NCBI GenBank assembly: GCA_039621445.1
Contig: CP154957.1
Location: forward strand, 10,596,409 to 10,660,408
DNA: 64,000 nucleotides
DNA from: Euglena gracilis
Taxonomy: Eukaryota > Euglenida > Euglenophyceae > Euglenales
Reading direction: 5' to 3'
The notes beneath the pieces are model-generated. The model saw nothing but the letters and a program-made list of their open reading frames with translations. It ran no database searches and had not been told where the DNA came from. This document shows positions 21,381 through 32,399 of the stretch, piece by piece; the first letter of the stretch is position 1, and each line of letters opens with the position of its first letter. The position numbers and the translations under genes were made by a program.

Positions 21381-22879
21381 CAGGGGCAGGGAGATATTCC
21401 GGTCCGGAATATACCGGAATAAACCGGAATAGCAATAACCGGAATAAACCGGAATAAAAGTGCCAGCCAATGGCTTGAAAATTCTGCAAGGCACAAAGGC
21501 AATGAAGGTGAAGTTTGATATATTTTCAGGTTTCAAAATCACAACAGCAACGAAGGAGCGCAATCGTAGCACAGACGGCACTTAATATCAGGAGCACACC
21601 TGCATTTTGCCTGTGTTTCCCCCTAGGTGAATGCATTTTTTGTTTGGATTTTATCGCCACTTGTGGGGCTGCACTTAGTGAATGTTTGTCCCTGAGTTCT
21701 TTTTGAAGAGACATGAACTAGGACAATATAAACGCCGATTTTTGGGGGCAGGGATCCCATTGTACAAAGCGAATCATCTTTCAATCAGGGGGTAATAACA
21801 CTCTTAGGCGGCCTAACTCGCACCTAAGGTTTTGATATTTGCATTGCGCTTAAGCGCAACGTTGCATTCTTTTTGAAACCCGGCGGTGAAACCCACCCTT
21901 TTGGCCCTCTGGTTCTGTGGGGACCCTCCACGGTGGCACGGTTATTGGGACCCAGGAAACAGGCCCTCTTGGTGTTTTTAAGCCTGTAATCCATTTTGAA
22001 AAAGGTTCAAAACCCCAGGTTAGGACGAAAAGAACGACTTGGACACAGTGTGCATAACCCCAAAGCGCCGGGTAATGAAACGAAGGAACCATGGCACAAA
22101 CTTTTTTTTCATTACAAAAAATAAAACACATTGCGCTTTGGCGCAATGTTTTTAATTTTTTGTAACTTTACATATGGGTGATCATTGGGTACTTGCGCAA
22201 TAATAACAACGTATGTGCCAACATGTGTTTTCATTGCGCATCCGCAAAGAAAACACGCTCATGTAGAATGAAAATTTAAGAGTTATATTGCGCCACGGCG
22301 CAATGGAAATACAAATTTTTAAAATTCAAAATTAGCATAGCTGTTGCGCCGAAGCGGACACCTCAGCAGGCAAACCTTCACGGACAGATTGCAGAGCCTA
22401 AAAAAGCAACAAAACGGGCCAAAAGTCACCTGGCCTGTGTAGCACCATCTGGGGAACACAGTCAAGGCTTCAAAAATAGGGGAGACACAACAGGGCCTAA
22501 GACACTCAGCGGGACAATTTTTTGGGAAGAAAAGAGACAGCGATGCCAGGGACCCGTCTCAAAAGAAAACCACGAGCACCAATTTTCACCTGCTTGTTTG
22601 TCCCGGAAAGGCCGGGGTCTGCTGTGGTGTGCAGACCCGTATCACCAAGTGCGAAGTGACCACTTGGCGGTGTGGGCAACCAAGGAATGCATCTCTATTC
22701 CTGAAGCCCAGGTGAGCGCCTCGTCCAATTGTATTTCAAAAAATCCTAAGTCCATTCAGACAGAAATTGACCGGAATAAACCGGAATAAATTCCGGAATA
22801 AACCGGAATAACCCGGAATAAACCGGAATAAAACCCCGGAATAAAATTTTCGGCCGACCAGAATATCTCCCTGCCCCTG
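21381..22879. mobile_element. 1.5-kb inverted-repeat DNA transposon-like element with 7-bp target duplication
   Basis: The left end CAGGGGCAGGGAGATATTC is the reverse complement of the right end GAATATCTCCCTGCCCCTG. The direct flanks TTCCAAG at 21374-21380 and 22880-22886 form a target duplication. Subterminal tandem CCGGAATAAA units occur at both ends (21395-21460, 22770-22850). The interior has several GCGCAA-hairpins, for example CATTGCGCTTTGGCGCAATG at 22130. CAGGG termini suggest hAT, but hAT usually makes 8-bp duplications. No ORF over 100 codons, so non-autonomous. Confidence 0.82.
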
Positions 22880-23119
22880 TTCCAAGTATGCCCCCAAAAG
22901 AACAAGCACAGAAAATGCTTCCTTTGAGAGGTGGAAACAAGCACTGCAAATGTCCTCAAATAGGGGTGCATTATTTGATGAACGCCACCAGTTAAAACTG
23001 GCACAGGTCAAATTATGGGGTTAGGAGGTGGTTTCCCAATGGGGGGAGGGGGCTTTGGTGGGTTGGGTGGGTTGGTGGTTTCTAAATTTCCATCGTCCGA
23101 GGTTCCGTCTTCTATTCAG

Positions 23120-23346
23120 AGCTCATTGGAAGGCACCACATCACGTGTTTGGGAATGACTGGCATTCTGTTGTTGTCTGTGTTCGCCGCAAACAGCTCAG
23201 GCTCGTGGCAGTATTTGCACACGAAGGCTAAGCCCGGGGTTGTTTTCCCGACATTCAGCCCCGCGACCGAAGACCGGCCTCAATGGCAGGAACCGCCGCC
23301 GCCAACAGTGCCCCCGCCTGTGGAAGACCTCCAGGCCACAAGGAAG
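23120..23346 (+). CDS. Exon: hydrophobic strand segment plus Pro-rich tail
   Basis: Acceptor GGTTCCGTCTTCTATTCAG; donor ACAAGGAAG|GTGGGC. One open frame, phase 1 to 0, 75 codons: LIGRHHITCLGMTGILLLSV, FAANSSGSWQYLHTK, then ATEDRPQWQEPPPPTVPPPV. The first half could be part of a beta-propeller or a buried helix; the second is a linker. An internal acceptor at 23258 (GACATTCAG) could shorten it. Confidence 0.52.
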
Positions 23347-24477
23347 GTGGGCCGGTTGCCCCCACCCCACGCAACCCGGAGCAGAGGCACACCTGTTGAT
23401 TGGGAAGTTCTCCTTACCGTCATTTATTCCTGGCTTGAGCTTCTGTTTTGAAAGAAGATCTCCCGGGGAAGGTCCTCCCTCCCATGCCAGGGGGGTTGGA
23501 CATAGTCCAGCCGAAGATTCCTGATGAGAAGTTTCTTTTGCTACATACAAAAAATTATAGCAGAATATTTTTTTCCTTTCAGAAAGAGGCAAGCCTGAAA
23601 GGTTGGAGCCCGAGAGTCTTTTTCTTCAAAAAAAAAATAGGTCAAAATGACCCCAAATTGCTCCTCAGGGAGGGGTCGGCGAATGATTGACAAAAATGGC
23701 CTGGCACTGGAAATTTTTGACCACTTTTCTCTCGCTCAGGGCCGATGCACCCGCAGGGCACCCTGCATGTGACGTGACCGACACCTCCCCCCGTTTCTCG
23801 GAAAAGGCATTTCACTCATTTCTTAAGAGTGGAAGTGGCCCCCTTCCCCGTTGCTGTGGTTCCCATCCCATCTCTGCCAAGGGACCTGTAATGCAAGCAA
23901 CAGCCTCATGACTTTCGCCTACAGGGCCATTTTTTCTGGCACAAGGGTGGAAATTTCTCTTTTTTTGCACCAACACAAATTTGAAATGATCGCTGTTGTG
24001 TTTTCTGGCACTTCTTGTAATGAAAGTTTTGTTTGCGAACTTGAAAAGAATTGATTTTGAAAAGTCACATCATATCACTCACTGCATTGTATCCCAGTGA
24101 TTAATTGCCTCCCCGAAGACGCCTGGAATTGTTTTTTTTTTAAAAAAACACACTGATTCTGAGCAATTTTGACCGGAGTGGCCGGCCGCGTCGGAGGTGG
24201 ATGGCTGGGCTTCAAAAGGTGACAGATTGGTTCTTAGAAAGTAAAAGCTGACGCCGGGGGGGTGGGGTAAGCAACGGGTTTTGTCCGGATGCAAAGGTGG
24301 CGCATCAGCTGTCATCCGTTCTCTTTACGATGGTAACGGGGGAAATTGGATGCTGAAGGGATCATTTTGGAACAAGAATTTCCAGCACACTCGGGGTTGG
24401 AAGGAGGTGGCAATGCTCAGGGTTCATTGGGAAATGCAAACTCTTCGCCGCAGGACAATTTTCGTGCATCATACGCG

Positions 24478-24640
24478 CCCCCCCCCCCCGGGCAATTGAC
24501 GCCCCCGGGCAATTGACGCCCCCGGGCAATTGACGCCCCCCGGACAATTGTCACCCCTGGCTGTGCCGGCCAATTTGTCACCCCGGGAAATTGTCACCCC
24601 CTTCTGTGTTGCCCAATTTGTCACCCCCCATTTGCAGTAT
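24478..24640. repeat. GGGCAATTGACGCC-family repeat
   Basis: A C-run followed by tandem GGGCAATTGACGCCCCC units and GGCCAATTTGTCACCCC. See also 24823-24931 and 45950-46195. Confidence 0.7.
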
Positions 24641-24822
24641 TGCACTGTGAACTTTCTTTTGCCGACACGACTCGATTGATCCTCTATTTCGCCACAACGT
24701 GCTGAGAAATGTCACATACCAAATGCTCTGCACAATACCACAACCATAGCTGCATTTTTGCGTGTTCACTGGTGTTTCAGATGGTGTTCTTGGTCATTTG
24801 GATTTAATATGGCCTGCATGGG

Positions 24823-24931
24823 TGGGCAATTGACGCCCCCGGGCAATTGACGCCCCCGGGCAATTGTCACCCCCCTCTGTGCCGGCCCTCCGTGCTGCCC
24901 AATTTGTCACGCGACAATTGCCCAGGGCGGG
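24823..24931. mobile_element. GGGCAATTG-family element, TA at right end
   Basis: Three CAATTG units, then CTGTGCCGGCC, then ACAATTGCCCAGGGCGG and TA (24932-24933). It is in reverse orientation to the copy at 46078-46195. Confidence 0.62.
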
Positions 24932-25047
24932 TATACAAATTTTATTTTATTTGGTTTTTTATATATTTTCTTCATTTTATTCTTTATTTACACCAGTCCC
25001 AGTTGAACAGTCTTTTGTTCAATTGTTAATTTTGACTGAACCTGCAG

Positions 25048-25200
25048 CACACCGGTGTTGCTCTGGCCCGGCCGGCAGCGACTCGCCCCGTCACCCCACC
25101 ACGACACCCGGACTTATCCAAGGCTGCCCCACTGCCAGAGGCGGTCGACCAGCCTGCCATACGACCAGCCCCCCGCTCCCATACTTCGCTGCCAGCCAAA
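25048..25200 (+). CDS. Exon: Pro/Ala-rich linker
   Basis: Acceptor TTGACTGAACCTGCAG, with a branch-like TTGAC. The preferred frame reads HTGVALARPAATRPVTPPRH, then PDLSKAAPLPEAVDQPAIRP. All three frames are open, so the frame is uncertain. Confidence 0.38.
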
Positions 25201-25332
25201 ATTGTTTTCCTCTTTTCTCATTTTTTTTCACTTTTTTTTTTCCATTTTTCGACTTGCAATATCCGCAGCTCAGTTCAACCCCGGGTTGGGTCCGGCAGTA
25301 TGAGAGGGAGCTGCTTTCGGTATCGGCTGCAG

Positions 25333-25441
25333 TCCGAGGAGCCCGCTTACCCTGTCGACCTCCTGCGGCCCGGCCCCTTTGACGACCTGGACGACGCCCT
25401 GGAGACCCTGTGCATCGGGGGCCACTCCCCCGACTCTATGT
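25333..25441 (+). CDS. Exon: acidic segment (FDDLDDALETL)
   Basis: Acceptor TTTCGGTATCGGCTGCAG; donor CTATGT|GTGAGG. Phase 0 to 1, reading SEEPAYPVDLLRPGPFDDLD, then DALETLCIGGHSPDSM. Upstream, another acceptor (TCCGCAG, 25268) lies in a frame reading SSTPGWVRQYERELLSVSAA, so exon architecture may be more complex. The coding signal is strong. Confidence 0.58.
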
Positions 25442-25625
25442 GTGAGGGAACCGACGGCAAACCCTGTGGGCCAGCAAAATTAGCAAATTGAATAATTTTT
25501 TTTGGAAAAAAAAACTTTTTTTTCAAAAATTTTGTGAAAAACAGTTGAACGATAGATTTTCCCAAAGTGATGGAAGTTTGGAGTTTGTGGCAGGGGGGGG
25601 GGGGCAAACGAGGAAGGAGGGTTAG

Positions 25626-25767
25626 GTGGCGGGGCCCGGCAGTGCCGTCCGACTGCCGTTCGCTGGGGACCCCGACAGAAGTGTCGGCCGTCAACAGTGC
25701 GGTGCGGTCGCCGGGCCCTTCGGTCCCCCTCCCTCCGTTGGACCAGGACGCCTTCTTGGCCTCCTGA
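25626..25767 (+). CDS. Candidate (possibly terminal) exon ending DQDAFLAS-stop
   Basis: The frame reads SDCRSLGTPTEVSAVNSAVR, then SPGPSVPLPPLDQDAFLAS, and stops at TGA 25765-25767. A GACCCCGACAG acceptor could cut it to 25682-25767. If real, this would be the 3' end of a gene. A competing frame is also open. Confidence 0.35.
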
Positions 25768-25869
25768 CCTTTGGACCTTTCGCTGTTAAAGCCGAAACAA
25801 TTTTTTGCTTGTTTCTTGTCGGATTGTCCTCAGGCTTCTTTGAACTCGGTGGACCCACAAGGGGAGCCC

Positions 25870-26630
25870 CTGCTGGGTGCCTGGGCAGAAGCGACATTTT
25901 TTTTGGAAAGTGCCTTCGGTTGGGCCGATTTGGAGGGGGTCCTGTGCCGGGCTGGGTGGGGGGGGGTGGGTGCAGGGGGGGGGGGCGCAAATGCCTTGTT
26001 TTGCGGTTTTTTCTTGGCTTTTTTTTGCAAAATTTGCTTCTTTGCGTTTTTTTGTGTGTGTTTTTTGTGTTTTTATCCCAGCGATTTTTGATTTTTGTTG
26101 GAAAATCTTTGCCAATGAAAAAGTCCTTGTTTTGGCCCCGATTTTCCCCGAAAGCTAAAATTTTTTGTCAATTGGGGTGTCCCCTCTCCCAGGGGTTTTA
26201 ACGTTAAGTGTGATTGTGTCAGTGGTCGAAGGGTGTAAGCGTTGCGTGTTTTAATACAAGCACCTCTGGTTTTTTTGGAAACCTGCCGATACTGCCCATC
26301 TCCACCAACACTCACACTGCACCAGGGGGATTTCCCAGATTACCGTGCCTGCACGTTGTCATTTAAACCTCCCTCAAATGATATACCCTCCGTACCATAT
26401 ACCCCGGCCCGGCTGGGAACGGCTGGGACCGGCTGCCCAAGTAATATACCGCCACCCCCGGCCCACAATTCGGATGCCCAAATAGCATACCCCCCCCCCG
26501 GTACGTTATTTGTGGGGCGGTTGGGTCATTGTGCTTATTTACGCTCCTTTGCAGTTGTTGTTTGACAGCTTTTTCTCACTTCCGTTCTGCTGCAAAACTC
26601 CCTTCACCCCCCACTCCGTTCATCTTTTCC
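25870..26630. other. Intronic or intergenic, T-rich then C-rich
   Basis: 25950-26160 has poly-G and a TTTTTGTGTG-rich tract. 26365-26510 holds AATGATATACCC / CCCAAATAGCATACCCC units shared with 39.3 and 39.6 kb. No exon seen. Confidence 0.4.
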
Positions 26631-26639
26631 AGCGTTGAG

Positions 26640-26790
26640 TTGCCAAAAGGGGCCATGCCGGGGAGCCCCTGCCGGCCGAGGCGGCTGCCGCCCCGCCCCC
26701 GGAGTCCCCCCGCACCGCCGAACAGCGCCTGGTGGACTGCCACCGCATGATGCTGCTCTTGTCCATGACGCCCAGCTGCGCCCCTGAAAC
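26640..26790 (+). CDS. Exon: Ala/Pro-rich then helix (QRLVDCHRMMLLLSM)
   Basis: A very strong pyrimidine tract CCCCACTCCGTTCATCTTTTCCAG ends at 26632, but that frame hits TGA at once. Using the next AG (GTTGAG, 26639) opens AKRGHAGEPLPAEAAAAPPP, then ESPRTAEQRLVDCHRMMLLL, SMTPSC. The helix is convincing. Donor unresolved. Confidence 0.47.
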
Positions 26791-26859
26791 CCCCCTCACC
26801 ATTTCAGATATTGCGCTTCCCTGACAAGTCCTCCGAGGAAGTCGTCCTCCCCAGGAAAC

Positions 26860-27265
26860 TGTCTGTCCTCCACCCTCTGCACCCGCTAACCTGTCCTCAT
26901 AAGAACCTGTCCCCTGCCCTTGTACTCGCTGACCAGCCTCCTAACATTTTTTTCCATTTCTTCTTTTTGTTGAAAAAAATGTTCATTTCAAGTTGAAAAA
27001 TTTGCGAACACCTTTTGTCTGTCCACAAACATTGAAAAAACTTTTTTTTTTCATATTTTGCATCAACCATAGATTCAAAAATTTATGCTTTTTCCTTGCA
27101 ATAATTAATGTTTTTTTCCTGAACCTGGACCTGGGAACTGGAAGAGGTGCACTCATACCCCCGCTCCCCCCCTATGTTATTGACCCTTCTGGTTATTAAT
27201 TTTGGGCCCAACTTGATCCCCCCTGAATTGACCCCCTCCTCTATTGGGCCGAACATGACCCCCTG
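26860..27265. other. Non-coding, diverged repeat pieces
   Basis: 26850-26935 carries CAGGAAACTGTCTGTCC / CTGACCAG units like those at 3.87 kb. The rest is T-rich. Nothing else recognised. Confidence 0.4.
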
Positions 27266-27279
27266 ATTTTTTTTACCTA

Positions 27280-27522
27280 CCCCCCCGTGGAAACTGTCAT
27301 GCCTAAGAACCTGCCACGGTCCCCTTACCAGCCAACCTGTCAGTGCAGGAAGTTGTCAGGGTCCTCGGTACTGGTCAACCTGTCCGGATCATTTTTTGTT
27401 GACTGTCCCTTGAATTGCCATCCCTGGGAAACTGTCAGGGTACCAGCCGACCTGTTATGATAGGAAGGGTCCCCAGTACTCGCCCATCTGTCAGGCAACA
27501 GTTTTCAGGGGCGGGGTGGGGG
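27280..27522. mobile_element. TA-flanked GGGAAACTGTC-family element
   Basis: TA at 27278-27279 and 27523-27524. Left CCCCCCCGTGGAAACTGTCATG; right GGCAACAGTTTTCAGGGG + G-rich. The interior has the repeated GTCAGGGTCC and TGTCCCTTGAATTGCC blocks of the family. Confidence 0.7.
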
Positions 27523-28032
27523 TAGGTTCAAGAATGCACAGCGAGGAATGTTTTCTGCACAAAAAATGTTTCCTTTGTCACAAAAATGTCGTTGGAGAAG
27601 TCGGTGACACACAGTTGTCAAGGTATGTCCAATGGTGATAGGGTGTCTCGAGAATTCATCCATTTGTGTGGCACGTGAGCCCAAGTGTGTGGAAAGTGAC
27701 ACCCCTGGGCTTTGGACCCAACTTGACCCCCCAAAGTTGACCCCCTCCTCCAACTTGACCCTTGTCAATCACACAGGGGGTTGGTAGGTTGCTGTTCGGC
27801 ACACTTTATACCCCAACTGCATCGCCAACAGGCCAATCATTCCGGTTTGAGTGGCCGAGTCGCCCCCCAAATGGGCAAGACAAATTTTTTTTGGGAATCA
27901 GGAATTCAGGAAGGTTCTCGGTCTATGTGGCCCAGTTGAGGATGTGGGGGCAGGCTGGGTGGGGGGATGTGGCGTAGAATGGGGGACATTCCTCGTCGAG
28001 GCCAGGGTTTCAGGGGTTTAGGTTTGGTGGTT

Positions 28033-28110
28033 CGGGTTAGGGTTAGGGTTGGGGGTAGCGTCCAGGTTTGGATTAGGAATTAGATTAGGAATTAGGTTAG
28101 GAATGAGAGG
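28033..28110. repeat. TTAGGG-like and GGAATTAG repeats
   Basis: GGGTTAGGGTTAGGGTTGGGG at 28033-28053, then GGATTAGGAATTAGATTAGG. Telomere-like motif in the orientation opposite to 13598. Confidence 0.75.
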
Positions 28111-28201
28111 TGGTTGGGTAGCGGGGGGGGGGGGCACAGTTCCTGGATTTGTGCCATGTCGTGTTCTCGGGGGGGGGGGGGCGTCGCTGCCGGCGGTGCA
28201 G

Positions 28202-28331
28202 CGGGGGTGCGAAGAGCGGGCCCCAGTGGGTGGCTTCACCTCCAGCGTGCTAGAGGCCATCGCCACCGGCAGCTGCGTCTGCATCGAGACGGCGGCGGCG
28301 AGTGTGCGACAGGGCCGCAACCTTCACGCTG
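28202..28331 (+). CDS. Exon: FTSSVLEAIATGSCVCIETAAA segment
   Basis: Acceptor CGTCGCTGCCGGCGGTGCAG; donor CACGCTG|GTGCAT. Phase 0 to 1, reading RGCEERAPVGGFTSSVLEAI, then ATGSCVCIETAAASVRQGRN. Well-formed alpha/beta-like sequence with three Cys. No family recognised. Confidence 0.58.
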
Positions 28332-28435
28332 GTGCATTCTAAATTGCGATGATTGACAGGCTATGGCAGTCTGATCGCTTGCAGGCGGACGGTTTAATTG
28401 CTTTCACGTTTTTTTTCTCTTGGTGCAGCTGTGCG

Positions 28436-28691
<256 letters not shown>

Positions 28692-28993
28692 GTGTGTACT
28701 GTGTACGTCTGTGCGTATGTGGGTAACTCCCCAAACGTACATCGCTGGCCAGAGGTACAACTGACTGAAAAACATACCCCCTTCCACACCCCTGAGACAG
28801 TGAGAGGGAAGTAGAGCAATGAGGAAAACCATTCATCCCTCCCCCTCGAAACAGTATATTTGTGGTGTGACACACATGTGCACATGCACCGACCCACCCA
28901 CCCACCCACGCGCACGCACACACACAAAATGCAAACAATATATTTGGCCAAAGATTTCAAGCCTCAAGAACGGTCCCAAATGGGCGATTTATA

Positions 28994-29562
28994 CCCCCCC
29001 CTTGTCCAACAACCGGCCTTGTCCAACGACCACCCCCCCCCCGGTCAGTAGCGATCTTTTTCCGGGTGATCTTTTCTAGACGTTGGCCTTTTGTTTGTGT
29101 GTTTTGAAGAATTAAACTCATTTTTAGGATAATTTTCCCACAAATCTCCAATATTATATCCATTTGTCCATTTTGGATTATTTTTTGCTAATTTGGGGGC
29201 TATTTTGCATTGATTTGGGCAAATGTTGGGCCAATTTGGGTCAATATGAGCACGTTTATTGCATTTTTGGCCATTTTATGCCATTTTGGTGAGTTTGGGT
29301 GATTTTTTTCACAATCTTTTGAGGACACTGTTGGCGTTTTTGGGCTATTTTCGGCTATTTCAAGCCATGTTAGGTCATTGATTGCCACATGTTTCTCCCC
29401 TTCTTCATCATGAATCTGAGAGTTGTGGCCATGTCAGGCGAAGGTAACTTTTTTCTTCGCCTTGGGGCGAAGCGGGATAGAATTTTTGACCCCGGTCTTG
29501 TCTAACGACCCCCCCCCCCGGTCAGTAGCGATATTTAGCGATCGTTGGACAAGGGGGGGAGG
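28994..29562. mobile_element. TA-flanked poly-C/poly-G inverted-repeat element, copy 5
   Basis: 569 bp; TA at 28992-28993 and 29563-29564. Ends CCCCCCCCTTGTCCAAC and GTTGGACAAGGGGGGG. Subterminal CGGTCAGTAGCGAT. The interior differs from copies 3 and 4 (TTTGGG/GGCCATTTT units in the other orientation) and has GGGGCGAAGC. Confidence 0.78.
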
Positions 29563-29720
29563 TACATGCTTTTGGATTATCGCCATTTTGGACGCTGTGA
29601 AACTACTGCATTTTTCGTTGAAACTGCTGCAATTTTGTTGTACCAATCGTTTTTTGTCAACATATGTGTGCATGCATGCATGCACGGTTGTGGGTGTGCA
29701 AGAGCAACAGTCTTTGCCAG

Positions 29721-29794
29721 CTGGGGCCCCTCCCCGGCCCATCCATGTCGCAGCGGCACTGCTTCTGGATGCTGCAGGGCCGGCTGCCCGAATG
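29721..29794 (+). CDS. Exon: MSQRHCFWMLQGRLPEW segment
   Basis: Acceptor AGTCTTTGCCAG; donor CGAATG|GTGAAT. Phase 0 to 2. Reads LGPLPGPSMSQRHCFWMLQG, then RLPEW. Short but with clean borders on both sides. Confidence 0.57.
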
Positions 29795-29999
29795 GTGAAT
29801 GAAACCGGGGCTAGTCCCAGCCAGAGCTTTATGTGCCGGCGTTACTGTCATGGCCCCAAATAAGGGGGCGGACAGTTGCACAACTGAGTCGGATTTCCAA
29901 CTCATGCCTTCTTCAAACACCCACCCACACACAACACACAAGCACACACCAGATGTACAGAGAATAACAACATATGCACCATACAGATACATACATACA

Positions 30000-30046
30000 C
30001 ACACACATACAGACAGACAGACAGACGGACAGACAGACAGGCAGGC

Positions 30047-30099
<53 letters not shown>

Positions 30100-30790
30100 C
30101 GCACGCACGCACGCACGCACTCACGCACGCACGCATGCACGCACGCACGCACAGACACACACATACATACATACAGATACATACATACATACATACATAC
30201 AGATACATACATACATACATACATACATACATACATACACACATACATACATACATACATACATACATACATGCATGCATGCATGCATGCATGCATACAT
30301 ACATACATGCATGCATGCATGCATGCATGCATGCATGCATACATACATACATACATACATACATACATACATACATACATACATACATACATGCATACAT
30401 ACATACATACATACATACATACATACATACATACATACATACATACATACATACATACATACATACATACATACATACATACATACATACACACATACGT
30501 ACGTACGTACGTACATATACACACATACATGCATGCATACATACATGCATGCATACATACATACATACATACATACATACATACATACATACATACATAC
30601 ATACATACATACATACATACATACATACATACATACATACATACATACATACATACATACATACATACATACATACATACATACATGCATACATACATAC
30701 GTACACACATAGATACGTCCGTACGTCCGTACAAACATACATACGGGCATACACACACACGTACGTACGTTAATAACATACGTACACACA
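30000..30790. repeat. Compound (CAGA)n-(CGCA)n-(CATA)n microsatellite, about 0.8 kb
   Basis: 30013-30099 CAGA/GGCA units, 30100-30152 CGCA units, then more than 500 bp of CATA units interrupted by CATG and CGTA blocks. The long ORFs on both strands (up to 367 codons) are translations of the array. Confidence 0.97.
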
Positions 30791-30939
30791 TACACTCAAT
30801 CACACTCTCACACACCACATTTACGCACGCACAAACAAAGGATATTTAGTGGAATAGCCATAAGTTTTTAAGTTTTTTTTTCTCCATCTTCTGGGACTCC
30901 AACCTTTTTTTGTCCATCTTCTGGGGCTCTGTCGCTGAG

Positions 30940-31023
30940 GCGCTGTACAACGAGCTGCTGCGGGGGCTGCCCCTCACCAAGCCTGCGGCTCAGCCCTGTG
31001 GCGAGTGGTACCAGCCCATCCCA
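30940..31023 (+). CDS. Exon: ALYNELLRGLPLTK segment
   Basis: Acceptor GTCCATCTTCTGGGGCTCTGTCGCTGAG, pyrimidine-rich. Phase 0, reading ALYNELLRGLPLTKPAAQPC, then GEWYQPIPVPP. A donor at CCCA|GTGCCC (31024) keeps phase 0. Helix followed by a Pro-rich stretch; no family recognised. Confidence 0.5.
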
Positions 31024-31099
31024 GTGCCCCCCACCCTCTCGCTGCCTTTCAGCTTTCAGCGGACCATTTTACCCGGTTTATTTTTCTTCCAGAAGCTGA

Positions 31100-31740
31100 G
31101 CAAATACCACGCCCTGTGTGTGAATATTCTCCCTTTTCTGTTTTTTTTAATATTTGGCTTATTTTGCTGGAAATGGGGAATGGCTTGAGCCTGAGGAGAA
31201 ATTGTGTATCCAACCAGCAGTGAACCCCTCCCCCCCCCACTGGGATAAATGCAGTTGGGTCCAACAGAGAACAGAAAGATCATCAATCTCATCAGTCAGT
31301 AAGAAAGGGCCGGAGATCAGGGGGAAAGGGTTTTTTTCAAAGATTCTTTCCTCAATTTTTGGTTGAGAAGCTGCAACCCAGGTCTGTTGAGATTTTTGTG
31401 TTAGGTTTCAGGTGCACACCTTTCCCTACTCCCCACCCCCAGGGGTTTGGCACCTTTTCACAGTACCTAGATGGCGTGCTGGGTCCTCTGTGGTCGCTAC
31501 TAATTGTTGAAAAGCATTTGGTTTGGAGGGATTTGGCCTCAGCAATATATGTGTGTTGATTTTTGCGTTTTTTTTTGAAAAATGCAGGCTGGATTGTTTC
31601 TTTTGGGGGTATTCAGGAAAAAATGCACGTCAAAGATTGTCATCCGTGTGAAAATGGAGTGTTTTCTGATTGCTAATTTGTAGTTTGTGTCCAAGTGCTT
31701 TTTTAAAAATAAAAAAAAGGAAAACAGAGGAAGCCCCCCT
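31100..31740. other. Non-coding, T-rich
   Basis: No exon with a supported frame. Contains GTTTTTTTTAATATTTGG-like and AAAATGCAGGCTGGATT sequence; the latter is also at 35037 near another exon cluster, so it is a dispersed repeat. Confidence 0.4.
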
Positions 31741-31744
31741 CTCT

Positions 31745-31925
31745 CAACCTCACCAAATAACCTGGCAGGGGTCCTTGTCCCTGGCAGTGCCAAAACAACC
31801 TGGTGCGGGGGGGGGGGATGTTAAAAAAAGATGTTCCAGCGACCTGGCACATGTTTGACCCCGAGTAACCTGGCAGGGGGGAAGGTCAAAAAAGATGGTT
31901 CCCGCAACCTGGCACCCCACCCAGT
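31745..31925. repeat. AATAACCTGGCAGG-family repeat
   Basis: Units of AA(A)TAACCTGGCAGGG, GTGCCAAAACAACCTGG and AAAAAAGATGTTCC. Shared with 42860-43098 and 51295-51350. Confidence 0.65.
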
Positions 31926-31944
31926 TATTCGTGAACATTCATAT

Positions 31945-32080
31945 ATACATGCGTACGTACGTATGTACGTACAAACATACATGCATACAGACATTGCATG
32001 CATGCATGCATGCATGCATACACACTTACGTACGTAAAAACATACACGCACGTGCACACACAATCACACTCTCACACGCC
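31945..32080. repeat. CATG/CGTA short tetranucleotide tract
   Basis: GTACGTACGTATG and TGCATGCATGCATG blocks. The flanking ACACTCTCACAC..CACATTTACRCA..CAAACAAAGGATATTT is almost the same as 30800-30850, so part of the 30.8-kb flank is duplicated here. Confidence 0.75.
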
Positions 32081-32129
32081 ACATTTACACATGTGCAAAC
32101 AAAGGATATTTGGTGGAATTTTTCATAAC

Positions 32130-32375
32130 TTGCGGGGGCTCACCCGCATCGGCATCGGTCGCCTGCTCTCGTGGCCCGGTGAGTCGGGGGAGTCGGGGCT
32201 ACGTCGGTGGCCGGGCACGGGGGTGCCCCCGCCGCCGCTGAGCGAGGCGCTGCAGACCGCCCTGGAGGCCGCCGCCGCCCTCCGCGACGCCGCCGCCCTG
32301 CCGGCCGTCACCGTGCCGCTGTTCCTCCTCGCCCTGTGCCAGGCCCAGGCGGCTGTTCCCGGGTGCAGCGGGGCA
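32130..32375 (+). CDS. Exon: Ala-rich helical segment (SEALQTALEAAAALRDAA)
   Basis: GC-rich open frame: LRGLTRIGIGRLLSWP, a variable stretch, then PPPPLSEALQTALEAAAALR, then VTVPLFLLALCQAQAAVPG. A perfect GTGAGT at 32180 tempts a donor call there, but the best downstream frame is kept by reading through. The helical half is convincing; limits are not. Confidence 0.48.
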
Positions 32376-32399
32376 CTGGCTGGGGCCAGATAGTTTTTT

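Noticed and set aside
22598-22789. Small + strand ORF inside the 1.5-kb element as a transposase remnant
   Set aside because: 63 codons with no DDE or zinc-finger features; indistinguishable from chance.
24079-24315. 78-codon minus-strand ORF in T-rich intron
   Set aside because: Low-complexity runs, no splice context and no codon bias like the exons.
29657-30849. Open reading frames of up to 367 codons on both strands
   Set aside because: They are translations of the CAGA/CGCA/CATA arrays; all frames stay open because the units lack stops.
32180-32241. Mini-intron starting at a perfect GTGAGT
   Set aside because: Removing it would break the convincing downstream frame SEALQTALEAAAALRDAA; reading through keeps one frame.
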